Positions 12,301-22,859 of a DNA stretch of 64,000 nucleotides are shown here, one piece after another. The stretch lies in assembly GCA_020747015.1 (NCBI GenBank), contig JAGTJM010000008.1, positions 620,001-684,000 on the forward strand, in the 5' to 3' direction. Every line of letters starts with the position of its first letter. Within the stretch, counting starts at the first letter, position 1. The notes beneath the pieces are model-generated. The model saw nothing but the letters and a program-made list of their open reading frames with translations, was not told the DNA's origin and made no database searches. This stretch comes from Pyrenochaeta sp. MPI-SDFR-AT-0127 (taxonomy: Eukaryota; Ascomycota; Dothideomycetes; Pleosporales; Cucurbitariaceae). The position numbers and the translations under genes are program-made.

Positions 12301-14140
12301 GCCCTGCCAGACCTGGCTAGAGTGTTAGTTACATCATTGTGTTCCTAGAGTGGCATGACTGACCAATATACGCCTCGTTGTAGATAGCCACTAGCTCATC
12401 GCCCCAGTACATTGCTGCAGGGTGAGGACTCGCCCTAGAAAATTGTAAGTTTCGAACGTAATAGTTTTAAATGGCACGTGCAACTTACATGATCAAGTTA
12501 CACATAGCTCGCAGATCGTTCGACCAATACTCAATGGGGCCAAGAGGCGTTGACGCCCAGTCAACCGATCGAGCGAATTGTATGTGTCTGGGAAGAGACG
12601 AGGACAGTGACAGCCTTGTCCAATCGAAGAAACCCATGTCGTGGTCTTGAGGGCGATCATCTGGTTCTCTATGGAAAGCGTCAACATCGCCTGCACTGTG
12701 GGCCCGAAGTACGCACTCGTTGTTGAAAGACGGCGAGTCTGCCATGGACGGTAATGCTAGGTTAGACGATTTTGGAGACGATCCGCTTCCGTCATCGGGA
12801 GTATTGTCCTTTGCGCGAATTACATGGTTTTGGAGCTTGGTAACAGGTGCCGTAACTTCGCTGTGCACAGCGGCAGGTACATTGCTGCCGAAATAGTCCT
12901 GCTGTTCGCTGATCAGAGCAGATGATGACGAGGTCTCTAAACTATTCCCAGACATAAGGCCTGTAGACGAGACGGATGGGATTGCAAACTCATTGGAAGG
13001 GTCTGTGGTTGGTAAACTTATCGCCGCATGCGAGGGCACTGCACCGGATACGACACGCAAGCGCTTTCTTAATGTGTACCATGACCATACAATGCCGCCA
13101 TACTCCACCGCAGAAGGGCTCACATCTAGATTTTCGCCTTGTTTTACGGAACCCAGTAGCCATGCCCGAAACTGATTAGTTGCGTGCGCAGTAGTTTCGT
13201 CTGTCATGGACTCGGGCGGCTTCCCTGCGACTAGCTCCCATATTGACGAGCTCGAGCGCAGAGCACTGTTGGCGAACAGGATGAGCAGACTGGAAGCTCC
13301 AGGCGTGTGGTTTGCAAAGTCTCCAATATCCACAATGAACGTAGGCCGGCCGTCCTGCTCTAATAGCTCAACTATGCCAACTGAACCCAGAAGTCTCAGA
13401 GGATCGTTTCTCTCGCTCCTCTCTCGCGCATCTGGCGAGGTTGCTGGGGGCAGGCTTGACCGTTCCGAAGTCCTTCCACTTGCGACGCTTGTGGGCACAG
13501 GCGGGCTCAAGCCATTAAAAGTGCCTCTTGCGAGGTTGACCGTCTTGATACCACCTTCCTCGCGCGTTTTGCTGAGCATCCTCGCTGCCGCCTCGGAACT
13601 GGAGAAGCGGGTGGGAAGATGTGGGCGGTGGTTTCGCGACGAGAAGAAGAGCGGCGAAGGAGGCTGGCTGTCCTGCTGCAACTGCAGGCTCTTGGAGAAG
13701 CTAAGGTGGTCGGGGGAACGTCGCGGGTGGCCCTGGAGGCGCCGACGTTTGCGCAGGGGCTCACTGGCAGGCGCTCGGAGTGGTGTCGAGGCAGCGGTGG
13801 GCGTCGAATGGATGGTCGGTGGGGGCGGACGCTTGGTGCCAGCAACAGGAAGCGGCGTCTTTTCCAGCCGTGTTCCAGCGTCTCTTCCGCCTGTCTGCAG
13901 CGCGGCAGAAGGACGCTGTTGAGTTTGGTCGCTAGAGTCAAGTGGCAATTTTGAACTCCATGTGGGATGTGGGAAGAGTGTAGGAGACGGGCGCGCAAGA
14001 GGCGTGGACGGCTTGGGGCCCACTGGAGGGGTAGCGCGCGATTCTTGATATACTGGGGTGCTCAATCCACGGTGCTCGGGCGTGACGTCGATGGGTGTGG
14101 CCGGCGAAGTTCCTGTGAAGATGGAGCGCAGCTGGGGCAT
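9303..14140 (-). CDS. Cytosolic hybrid histidine kinase with GAF-like and PAS domains
   Basis: Six exons are inferred: 14140-12489, 12434-12364, 12312-10694, 10644-10480, 10432-9808 and 9754-9303, giving 1,527 residues. The ATG at 14140 is the first after an in-frame stop just upstream. The first ~500 residues are Ser/Pro-rich and disordered. There follows a PAS-like N-terminal sensor of the fungal type (DWASTPLGPIEYW), a GAF-like region at about 650-870, and a PAS domain at about 905-1020. The HisKA box is TSHEMRNPLSAI (phospho-acceptor His about 1041). The ATPase N box is INLTTNAIKF, the G boxes are DTGRGL and GGSGLGL. The receiver domain has VEDN, the phospho-acceptor Asp of LMDKEMPVMDG (about 1428) and the lysine of VSKPF. 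There are no membrane segments. It should autophosphorylate and relay through a histidine phosphotransfer protein; the stimulus is unknown. Confidence 0.9.
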
Positions 14141-16237
14141 AGAGTTGCTCGGGATGGGATCGACGGGTGGAGCAGAAGCCAGCCAGGGCGCGCGCTCTTG
14201 TCAGGCTTCGAGCAGGCCAGCGTCGAAGGTAGGTTGTCACTATGCTCAGCGACAAGACTATCACTGCATCGACGCCGAGGCGAGTCTTGGACAGCGGGTG
14301 TTGGAAGCGTTCGCGCTAGGCCCATTTATTGCGGCGATCACGGTGGGGAACTCGACATCTGCCGGGAGCACGCAGGTGTTGAGCATGCGAGGAGCCAGGT
14401 AACAACAGCCTGGAGTACTGGAGTACTGGAGTGCTGGAGTTCTGGCACAGTACGGCATGGCACGGCGCAGACCAAAGCTTGTCTATGTCCAAAACACGCC
14501 TTCAGTTGACGAGTGAAACGGGGTCTGGGTGAAGGAAGGGTAAACATCTCGCTTGTCCCTGGCCGATCTGAACCCAGGCCACCCAGCTGGAGGATTGCGT
14601 CTGGGCCGGGGGCCGGCTCCCAATCACTCAGGATGGCATTGTCTATGGCATCACGCATGGCATTCTGAAGAAGAATCGTTTGTGTCGCATCCGTGGCCGC
14701 GCTCTTCCTCTGGTGGCGTGTCGAGAAGGATGATGAGCTGCCTGCCAGGACGAGGAATGACGTCATGCCGTGAATTTCGCTCGAGGGGGCGGTCTAGACC
14801 GTGCTGCCCCCTTACCAATGTCAGCCCCGCCGAGGGTTGAAGGCCTGCAAACAACTGATACAACCGCCCACGAGCTCGATTCAAGAGTCGCGTTCCATCC
14901 TCATCGTGTCCATGTCTCTTTTCGTAAACGTCTCCTTGCCTGCTCTCTCCCATCCGTGTCCTTTGCCAAGCTGGGGCTAGATTCTGACCGTCAAAGCCCG
15001 CGCCTTGCCAGCCTCGACCCCTCTACACACTCCTCCCGTTTACGCATCTCCGGCTACACATTGCTGCTATCTAGGATCACTGCTTTGCAAGTCGCTCTCT
15101 TGTCCCGGCTTCAACTCATTGCTCAGAACTCAAGGCGCAGGTGAAGCGCTCTCACGTGATGCCTGCGCTCCGTGCCGCATGGCCGCTTCCGCTGTGGGTC
15201 CGTCAAGCCTCACCTTGCAGCCACCCATTCTGCGTCCACGGCATTGACATGAACCAGAGGCGTCAAGGAGCCTTATCCCAAAGGTGTTTCGATTTTTGGC
15301 CATAGTTCGGATCCTGATCGATCCTCGTGCTGCCATCGTACTCCAACCTCGACAAGCTGTGCATTTCTCCCATGGCGTTTCCTTTCACCTCGTCATCCCG
15401 TGTGGAAAGAATGCGGAGCAAGCGACAACGACTGCCAAGGAGAGGCACGGTTTGCAACAATTTCTTCTCCATCCTGTCCTGTTTCGGCCTTCAATACCAT
15501 GGGCGGGTGCCCATGTTACAGCGCATCGGCTTTGTTTCCCAGCGTTTTAGCCAGGTATGCGAGGGACGTGGCTGAGCATAAATGGCGCACGCCATCGCTA
15601 AGCCTCACCTACCCCATTTAGGGATATCATACACCCAACTCATGTTACCAAACATGTCAATCAGGGTATTACTATGTCAACACGCACTTGGAAACAGATC
15701 GCTCCACCCGGACCCACCAGCTATTCGCAGTACCGACAGCTGTCCCACCCCACTGCCTGACAAGTGGCTCGTGAATCTGAAGTAGAACGATGCGGACAGA
15801 ACGATCAATACTGAAGCCGCATAGCGCAGAACGTTACTGTCCTACCCGCCAAGCGTCACTAAGTCATTGCTCATATCTCATCGCTAACCGCCAGAGGCAT
15901 CAGACCCTCGCAGGCCCACTTTTCCCGACGCGCTCGCCATTGCTGTGGCCCGCCTGCATCTGCCCCCTCCACTCGATGAGACGTTCATTCCGCATTCCGC
16001 CAAGCATGTACGGCCTAAGCAATCTACTGAAGCGATTCGCGGACTTGTGTGCCCCCGAGGTCCCTTTGAGTGCCCCGCTGAGAGAGACTGTGCCCACATC
16101 TTTTTCTTTAAAGTCTCTCGTGCACCCGCTCACCACACCAACGTGTCAAGCTTCTTATTCTCTCAGCACTCTCAACTTACTCCTGCCAAACTTTTAAATT
16201 CACACATAGTATTACAGTCGCGTCGTAGCTTGCCATT
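14141..16237. other. Long divergent intergenic region
   Basis: About 2.1 kb between the start codons of the hybrid kinase (minus) and the WW protein (plus). Many overlapping frames of 60 to 180 codons exist on both strands here, but their products are Ser/Arg/Pro/Cys-rich, several lack an ATG, and none resembles a protein family. It contains an 8-base tandem repeat at 14410-14445. Long 5' leaders or a non-coding RNA are possible; I cannot support either. Confidence 0.5.
14410..14445. repeat. 8-bp tandem repeat, 4.5 copies
   Basis: The unit CTGGAGTA recurs with period 8 at 14410, 14418, 14426 and 14434, with the last base drifting from A to G to T, then a half unit. It lies about 270 bases upstream of the hybrid-kinase start codon. 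It looks like slippage-generated microsatellite DNA. Confidence 0.85.
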
Positions 16238-17318
16238 ATGGATTTTCTCAAGAAGAAGATGAAGGAGTTGTTGGACGATGATGACAAGAAAGATAAGGTC
16301 GAGAAGCCGAAAGAGGGTAATTTGGTCCCAATGCTCAGCCCTCAATGCCTCCTAACACACGGCTAGACTCACACGCAGCTCCATCTCACGATGCTCCTGG
16401 CGGTGCTGGTCATGGTGAACGCTCAGCAGCGAATGATTACTACGGCGGAGGTGGTGGACAAAGCAGTGGCTACCCACCTCAACAGCCGCAATACCCACCT
16501 CAGGGTCAAGGCTATCCATCTCAAGGGCCCCCTCAAGGACCCCCTCAAGGTCAGGGCTACCCCCAACAGGGCTATCCTCAGCAGCAGCCATACGGCCAGG
16601 GGCCACCTACGCCTGTGGGCCCTCCTGCGCCTTATGGTGCCCCTCCCCCCATGCCACCGGGTTGGACCCAGCAATGGGACCAAAACAGCCAGCGATGGTT
16701 CTACATTGAGCAAGCAACAGGTCGCACGCAGTGGGATCCTCCTTCCCACCTGCCTCCAGGTCCATACGCACCGCCTCCATCAGGTGCACCTTACGTTGCT
16801 CCAGGCGGCCATGATGAGCGTGGCCTCTTTGGCAACACCCATGGGCACCAAGGACATGACTATACTCCGTCTGGCCATGCCACTAATGAGAAGGAGAAGA
16901 AGAAGGACGACAAAGGCCACTCGACTGCTATGCTTGCAGCCGCTGGTATAGGTGGTATCGCTGCCGGTGCTTGGATCGGTCATGAACTCAGTATGTTGCT
17001 TCAACTGCCATCCACGATTAATGCTAACCCGCAACAGCCGAAGACAGTAACAACTCTTCGCAGTCATATGCCGCTGCACCCGCCGCTGCAGCTGCGGCTC
17101 CTGCTGCTGCGCCTGCTTATGCCCCAGCCCCAGCTGCTCCTGTGGATCCATATGGCGACCAGGCTTTTGCTCCTCCTCCTCCAGTCCCAACTCATGATGC
17201 TGACGGCGACTCGATCTCAAGTAGTGACCGTGAGTCAATGGAGGAAAAGCGTCAAGAGCTCATCGAGGCTCAGGAAGAGTATCAGGAAGAAGTCAACGAC
17301 AACTACTACTCAGACTAA
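16238..17318 (+). CDS. WW-domain protein with Pro/Gln/Gly-rich N-terminus
   Basis: Three exons, 16238-16316, 16367-16990 and 17038-17318, encode 327 residues. The first exon gives a short Lys/Asp-rich start (MDFLKKKMKEL). Residues 50-120 are low-complexity Tyr-Pro-Gln-Gly repeats. A single WW domain spans about 122-152, with its two signature tryptophans at about 126 and 149 and the TGRTQWDPP end. A charged Lys/Asp segment precedes a Gly/Ala-rich hydrophobic stretch (AAAGIGGIAAGAWIG), a glycine-zipper-like segment that may associate with membranes. The last exon is Ala/Pro-rich, then acidic and coiled-coil-like. WW domains bind proline-rich peptides, and the convergent neighbour at 17644 is such a protein. 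Cellular role unknown. Confidence 0.85.
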
Positions 17319-17643
17319 CAACATTATTCCTTTGCAATGTATTTGTCGTTTGATTCGTCGCAGTAGGAAGGACGCGTGTGGGGGTTTGGGATGGTAACGG
17401 CCGCTTTCCTATCGATCTTCTCAAATATTGTCATTGTTAGCATAGCGTAGCGAAGGATGGTTGCTTCCTCAACCAACTTGGGATTCTATCGTTTCGTTGA
17501 GAATGAAATGAATTATTTATAGGGACCTACTTGACCCATCTTTTCATCACAAACCTCATGGGATATTTCCTCCGCGCAGATCAATAAAAATAACACATAG
17601 AAGACATAGAAAGAGCGACATGGGGACACTACCATCTGCTCCA
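17319..17643. other. Intergenic region between convergent genes
   Basis: These 325 bases lie between the stop codons of the WW gene and the CYSTM gene, so they hold both 3' ends. An AATAAA-like hexamer sits on the plus strand near 17583, a possible polyadenylation signal for the WW transcript. No coding sequence is evident. Confidence 0.5.
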
Positions 17644-18025
17644 TCAGCAACAATCGCAGCAGTCCAAGCAATCCAAACAGCACTCGCACGTCTCTCCGCA
17701 AAGCCAACAGCAGCACAATGTCGCCAAACTGTACGAGCATGATTAGCACTTCAGTATTCAAATCTTCTCCATACTCATTATTTGAACTCACCAAGCAGTC
17801 AGACACCCTCTATCTTTCTTCTGCTCCGGCTGTGGAGGCGGTGGGCCAGGCGCATAGTACATCTACCAAAAAAAGTTCATCAGCCACACCCTGTCTTAGA
17901 AGCGATCAACGAGAATTCATGAATATTTTGCGTACCTGCTGCTGGGGCGGGGGATACTGCGCATACTGTCCTCCTGGCGGTGGTGGGCCGTAGTAACCTT
18001 GCTGTGGGCCTTGAGGATACGACAT
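17644..18025 (-). CDS. Small CYSTM-family protein with proline-rich N-terminus
   Basis: Three small exons, 18025-17936, 17862-17792 and 17728-17644, splice to an 81-residue protein. The N-terminal half is Pro/Gln/Gly/Tyr-rich (MSYPQGPQQGYYG, then PPPPGG, then APGPPPPQPEQ). The C-terminal ~35 residues begin DRGCLTACLATLCCCW and continue as a dense series of cysteines to the stop. This is the pattern of the CYSTM family of cysteine-rich, tail-anchored stress-tolerance proteins. Both introns (63 and 73 bases) have good donors and acceptors, and only the spliced frame produces the Cys ladder. It converges on the WW gene. A set of three 17-bp-spaced repeats lies 126-170 bases upstream of its start. 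Confidence 0.85.
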
Positions 18026-19369
18026 TTTCCGCGGGTTCTGCTTTCAAGTTGTGTGTAGATTGCGCGAAGGCGGTTGGGTTGACGTTGAATTAGAGATTGG
18101 TGGTTCGTGGCTGGTGAGGAAAGAAAAAAGGGTCCTAGTGTTTTTGCGCCTGTGGCAGAGAAAAAAATGTGGCAGAGTGCACGATGTGGCAGAGAAAGTG
18201 GGTGGCTCAGGCGTGGTTTAGAGAGAAAGGGAACCCAAGACTCAAGTAAAATAACGTAGCAGCTTTCTAGCAGAAATTTTTAGAGACACGCACTCACTTC
18301 GGCCAAACGGCAATGCGGATGTCAAAGGAGCATCATAGTCATCATCTTCTGCACGAACCATGGCAATGCGAGCAAATGAAGCCTCTTACGAAGCTACGCG
18401 CTTTCCGTCTCGAGGTCGCGAAAATGCCACTCGGCACTGCTGAGCACAGCCATGGCTGCTAGGCGCCACAAGGGTGGGCTCCGGCAAGCCACTGCTGTAA
18501 CGTTAGCTGCAGATAGTCTGCATTACGCGTATGCTATTGTCTTGGAAGGGTGAGGCGCATGACTTGGGTTGCATACGATAATCTCTAGATAATCAATAAG
18601 CGTAGACTCGATACGGTAAGTAGTGACAACAGGACTCTTCATGCACCCCCCTTACTTTCAGTCTGTGACTCCTTTGTGAAAAGGGCCTTTAAAGGCTGGC
18701 TTTGATCTGTTTCTGAAAAAAGAACAGCATGTTTTGCGGATGGGCCACAAAAATGCACCTTGCAAAACGCGAGACGTGAGGTGAGGTCTGTTCATGCATG
18801 CATTCGTGCCGTGCTTTCCGAGAACTAGTGCCAGATGAGGCAAGTTGTGGCGCCGGGCTGGTGCAAGGCAATAATAAGCGGAACCAGTCAGCAAAGGGAA
18901 ATTGAAACGTGGGATGCGCTGTCTAGATCGAAAAGACAATCACCAACATGTGAAGACGTAAATAGCAGCGTTAAGAGTGTTCGTCAGTTCTCAGAGGCAA
19001 AATGTCAAGATGCTGGTTTGGCATGATAGGAACGTGCGAATATAGGGCTGAGGCGTAGTTTTGCAAGGCTCAGCGGTGAACAACGGCACAACTATGGTTA
19101 TATTTCGGGTCTATCCGGCGCCAAACCAGGACATAGCCATCAACAGACCAGGGCAGCCTGGGGTCAGGGGTCGAGAAAAGCGGAAACATCCCGACTTACG
19201 GCACCGAGGCAGTGACAGGTGAAGGCTCTTTGACGTGCATGGAAGCCCGGAGAGCCCGAAGTTTACCCAAATACAATGTACATGTACCATCCTCACTTGC
19301 TACAACTTCGTCGGCGCTTTATCATCTGTCTATAGATCAACGACCAGCCACAAGCATAGTCAATGTCAC
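18026..19369. other. Gene-free region with the CYSTM promoter
   Basis: About 1.3 kb upstream of the CYSTM gene and downstream of the epimerase gene. Only short, unconvincing open frames occur. The one structured element I see is the repeat cluster at 18151-18201. Confidence 0.5.
18151..18201. repeat. Three 10-bp repeats at exact 17-bp spacing
   Basis: The decamer TGTGGCAGAG occurs identically at 18151, 18168 and 18185. The 7 bases between copies are not conserved, being A-rich after the first and third copy. The block lies about 126 to 176 bases upstream of the CYSTM start codon. It could be degenerate tandem DNA or an array of protein-binding sites. Confidence 0.8.
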
Positions 19370-20621
19370 TCAACTTTCTAGATGCTTCAGTATCAGCTCC
19401 ACCTCCGCGTCTGCTGCTTCCAGAATATGTTCAGGCGAATACTTCGGCTTCCACCCTATCCTGCTGCCTCGGGAGGACCTCAGCATGCATCTAGGCGTTA
19501 TGTGAGCAAACGAGAACAGTCGCAAGTTCAATTTGAGGCATGGACTTACTTGCCACCAATCTGAACTGCAACCATCTCTTTGGGGCATGCTAATGCCTGT
19601 CCTATCTTTCCAAGGGCTGCATCGTCTACTTTCTTAACCTCTTCGCTATCGACTACATTTCGTTTTGCAAGGCTCTTAGCCATCGCGGTGTATATGTCGA
19701 TCCAAGCGACGGCTCCAGATGATGCGAGGTAGTATCCATTCTTGCCATTACCTAGCTCTTGCCCCAACAAGATCTGTCGTAGAAGTTCTACATACAGGGT
19801 TGTATTATCGTGGATATGGCACACAGGCCAAATCTGGTACATCAAGTCAGTAATCTCTAGGGTCCACGTCTTCTGAGATATCATTGCCTCAATGCTGTTT
19901 AAAAATGGCGTATACGCACCGCGCCTTCGGAATTGACATCGTGCACTGCGCGCACGCTTTTGGCAGCCTTGACCACAGCAGTCGTTTGAATGGAAATTCG
20001 ATTCCCGAATCCCTCGCCCTCGCCGTAAACAATACATGGGATGAAGATGTAACTCCGCACGCCATACGACTCGGCAGTATCTATGATAACGTTGTTGGTC
20101 TTGAGAGCCTAACATTTCAGATATTAACGGTTTGCTTCAGTTCCTCTCAACCATTTTGAACATACCTGCCCCATAACAGCATGTGGTGGTTTCGAATTTC
20201 TCAAAAGATCATACAGCTCCGGGTCTGAGTCGACAATCACCCGATCGGTTGGAAAGCCAACATGTTGGCTAAACAACTTTGCGCCAGAAGTATGCAAAAA
20301 GTGTACATCCTGCCCTGTCTGCTTCTTGACTTCGCCAAGAGCCTTGATCATGGGGATCTGAAGCTCAGATTTGCCAGCGTCAATAAGAAAGTAGATGACG
20401 GATATCTTCGCATTGACGATACTCTCAATGACACGATCTTGGTCTCTAAAATCAAGAACTAGGGGCAAAGCACCATACTTTGTGACAGCTTCTGCTTGCT
20501 CCTTCGATCGAACAAGGGCGTAGAGTTTCTCGTGTGGAGGGAGACTGGTGCGACTTAATTGCGCGAGGAGCGCACCGCCCAGATAGCCCGAGGCGCCGGT
20601 AATCAGAACGGAGTGAAGCAT
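19370..20621 (-). CDS. NAD(P)-dependent epimerase/dehydratase family protein
   Basis: Four exons, 20621-20166, 20108-19920, 19833-19550 and 19490-19370, encode 349 residues. The start is the first ATG, directly before the Rossmann loop ITGASGYLGG (residues about 7-16), the NAD(P)-binding motif of extended SDR proteins. Downstream are a LHTSGAKLF strand holding the likely catalytic serine, IVYGEGEGFGN after the second exon junction, and a C-terminal domain with GWKPKYSPEHILE. The open frame beginning in intron 20109-20165 is out of phase; splicing restores it. This type is common in fungi as a cytosolic nucleoside-diphosphate-sugar epimerase-like enzyme, but the substrate cannot be read from the sequence. 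A canonical YxxxK was not clearly found, so it may be an atypical member such as an NmrA-like or reductase protein. Confidence 0.85.
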
Positions 20622-21050
20622 GGTCAAACACGAATCTTTGATAATGGATGTTCGCTTGTCCCTACCAACCGTACTTCTTCTATCCGATATCTATTCGAGT
20701 TACCGCTTTGTAATGTCTCTCCGGATTGCTCCAGTGAACTGCTATAAATCAAGCAAGGGTATAGAGAATAGCGTACTCGATGAATGCTCCCAATTCAGTT
20801 CAGGAAGATATGCTAGTCATGATGGAGGGGCAGTTTTCATGGGGTCTCAAAGCACAGCGTTGAAGCTAAAACAACTAATCCAGGGACCGAGGCTTGACAG
20901 ATGTGGGGCCTTGGGAACTCCACGGGAAGCGGCTTGCCTGGTTCGAAATGATCAAGAACTCGATATTCACATGATTTTTGCAGGGCCAACATCACATGAA
21001 GCATAGATACTCAACACAAGAAAATGAAAAGTTCAAAATCCACCTGAAAC
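20622..21050. other. Intergenic region
   Basis: About 430 bases holding the promoter of the epimerase gene and the 3' flank of the glycosylase gene. I see nothing specific in it. Confidence 0.5.
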
Positions 21051-22019
21051 TTAAATGACGTCTTCAGCACTTGCCAATCGTGGGACAAAACCTCGCTCTG
21101 CCCTCCTCTTTTGTACCCACTCACCAAACGGCGCCCATATAGCCTCTTTCTCCGCAGGCTTCAGACTTGCCGCTAGGCCACTTGTAGTTGTCGTTACAAA
21201 CACCCTTGATCCCTTCCAGACGCTACCATCGGCATTCAGGTCCTGCTCGCCATCCTCACTTTTTCCCATATTATGCTTCTCATCCTGCCAGCCATATTTA
21301 AACTCGGTCTTGCTCATATTCCTACCATAGCGATACCGCCAGATACCTTCCCATATTCCCTTGCCAACAATGCATATTGCCTCTGGTTTGTACTTGAGAA
21401 ATTTGGTGTCGAGGGCCGCGGTGCCTGCTGTGATTTCTTCCTTTGAGAGCTCAGCAGCGTCTTTGGACGGCCGGTCTACGATGTTCGTGTTGCCCATGCA
21501 ATATAGATCAGGTAGACTCCTGTCTTCTTCAGGCTTCAAGCGCCGATCGGTAAGACCCGAGGAGTGCAGCAGCTTCCAGAAATGATTTGAGGGGTGCGCA
21601 TAAGCATGTCCTGCCGTTGCTGTGCCTACTCCAGGATTGGTCCCGACAAAGACGCATATCAAATTTGGTTCGAGAATGTCAACGAGCGGCGCTAGGTGCG
21701 CATATTTGGATGGATCGGCATATTTGCTGGATTTGCGCTTCTTCCCAGGAGGCATGGATCCTGAAGAAACGCTTCGGCTGGTTGAGGTCACAGCGGTTCG
21801 CGTGCGTTTCGTGGATCGCTGTGACGAAATTGACACTGGAGTGCCATCTCGTGATGTTGCATTGGAACCATCATATTGATATTTGGTCAATTGGCCCTTA
21901 AAAGACGCCGGTAGTGGTGCTGAAGGGGCCTTGGTGTCATCAGAGGTTTGGTCATCAGGAGAATCGAGCTGGAGAGCCTCGTCTACAACATCAGACTTTG
22001 CTGAGCGTGTTCGTGGCAT
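21051..22019 (-). CDS. TDG/Mug-type uracil (thymine) DNA glycosylase
   Basis: A single-exon gene of 322 residues starting at the ATG at 22019. Residues 1-105 are polar, with Ser/Thr/Lys/Arg stretches and a basic patch GKKRKSSK that could serve as a nuclear signal and DNA contact. The catalytic domain begins at about 115 with the motif VGTNPGVG. The Asn at about 128 corresponds to the catalytic Asn of the GINPG motif of mismatch-specific thymine/uracil glycosylases. HPSNHFWKLLHSSGLT follows, a hallmark of the family. The second active-site loop reads TTTTSGLAAS, in place of the NPSG-type or SSS-type loop. An insertion of about 20 polar residues lies before the last strand. It should excise uracil or thymine from G:U/T mispairs in the nucleus as the first step of base-excision repair. 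Confidence 0.9.
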   Translation of the reverse strand: MPRTRSAKSDVVDEALQLDSPDDQTSDDTKAPSAPLPASFKGQLTKYQYDGSNATSRDGTPVSISSQRSTKRTRTAVTSTSRSVSSGSMPPGKKRKSSKYADPSKYAHLAPLVDILEPNLICVFVGTNPGVGTATAGHAYAHPSNHFWKLLHSSGLTDRRLKPEEDRSLPDLYCMGNTNIVDRPSKDAAELSKEEITAGTAALDTKFLKYKPEAICIVGKGIWEGIWRYRYGRNMSKTEFKYGWQDEKHNMGKSEDGEQDLNADGSVWKGSRVFVTTTTSGLAASLKPAEKEAIWAPFGEWVQKRRAERGFVPRLASAEDVI

Positions 22020-22859
22020 TCTGAGAGCTTGAAGTTATTATTGCAATACAAAAAAAGAGTTTGAATGGGACGCTAATGCTTTATATCACCATTGGGCAAT
22101 TGTGACGTTGCTGCCTTGAGCTGAAAATATTCCACGTGCTCACGTGTTGCAACGAGCGCCAAAACGCGTTCGCGCTGTGACTCAGCCCTTGCAGCACATC
22201 ATCTCATCTCCACAACCTACAATCTTAATGTTCCCGTCACCAAAGGAACTCCACGTTGAAAAAGCAAAGAATTGTGTTGTGATTTAGGATTTGAATTTTG
22301 TGCAGCTCCTTCAATATCAAGGTATGTTACTAAAGAAGGATTTGACTATCATGGAGCTGTATCAAGTTTTGCATATCATATCGTCTTTAAAACCGCAGTC
22401 GTGTAGTGCCCAGTGAGTTTTCCTACCTGCAGTTGATCACCACGGCCGCTGAATTCAGTCGTGATTTGTGCAACCACGGATTGAGCATCATTTCCCGTAT
22501 TCATCTCCATGCCAATCTTATTGTGCCTCGGCTCGTAAAGTCTAAATTTTTACGTGCACGGTATCACTAGGAGACCCTGCATACTTTCGAAGCTGTCTGT
22601 CACGGGCATCTTGATGAAACCCGAAGAAGTCAAGTTGTTTCAAGACGTTCAGCTAACACTCCGTGACATTTCAACCTCTCAAAGCATCTTATCGGACTGG
22701 CATTGTTGGTCGAGAATATCTGATTTTCTCCATGTACACAACGTCTTTCACGAGTTCTGACTTTTCTGTTTGAATCTCAAGATACCTGTTACAATCGACC
22801 ATGAATCCCGAAGATGAGGTTCTCGTGTGCGGGAATAATACGACGACATGTCTTGAACA
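22020..22859. other. Gene-free region
   Basis: About 840 bases upstream of the DNA glycosylase gene and downstream of the kinase-like gene at 22860. There are no credible open frames and no repeat that I can see. Confidence 0.5.

Noticed and set aside
13206..13922. Plus-strand open frame of 238 codons
   Set aside because: It lies antisense to the first exon of the hybrid kinase, in the disordered Ser/Pro-rich part, and its product is Ser/Arg/Gly-rich with no similarity. The kinase reading has clear domains.
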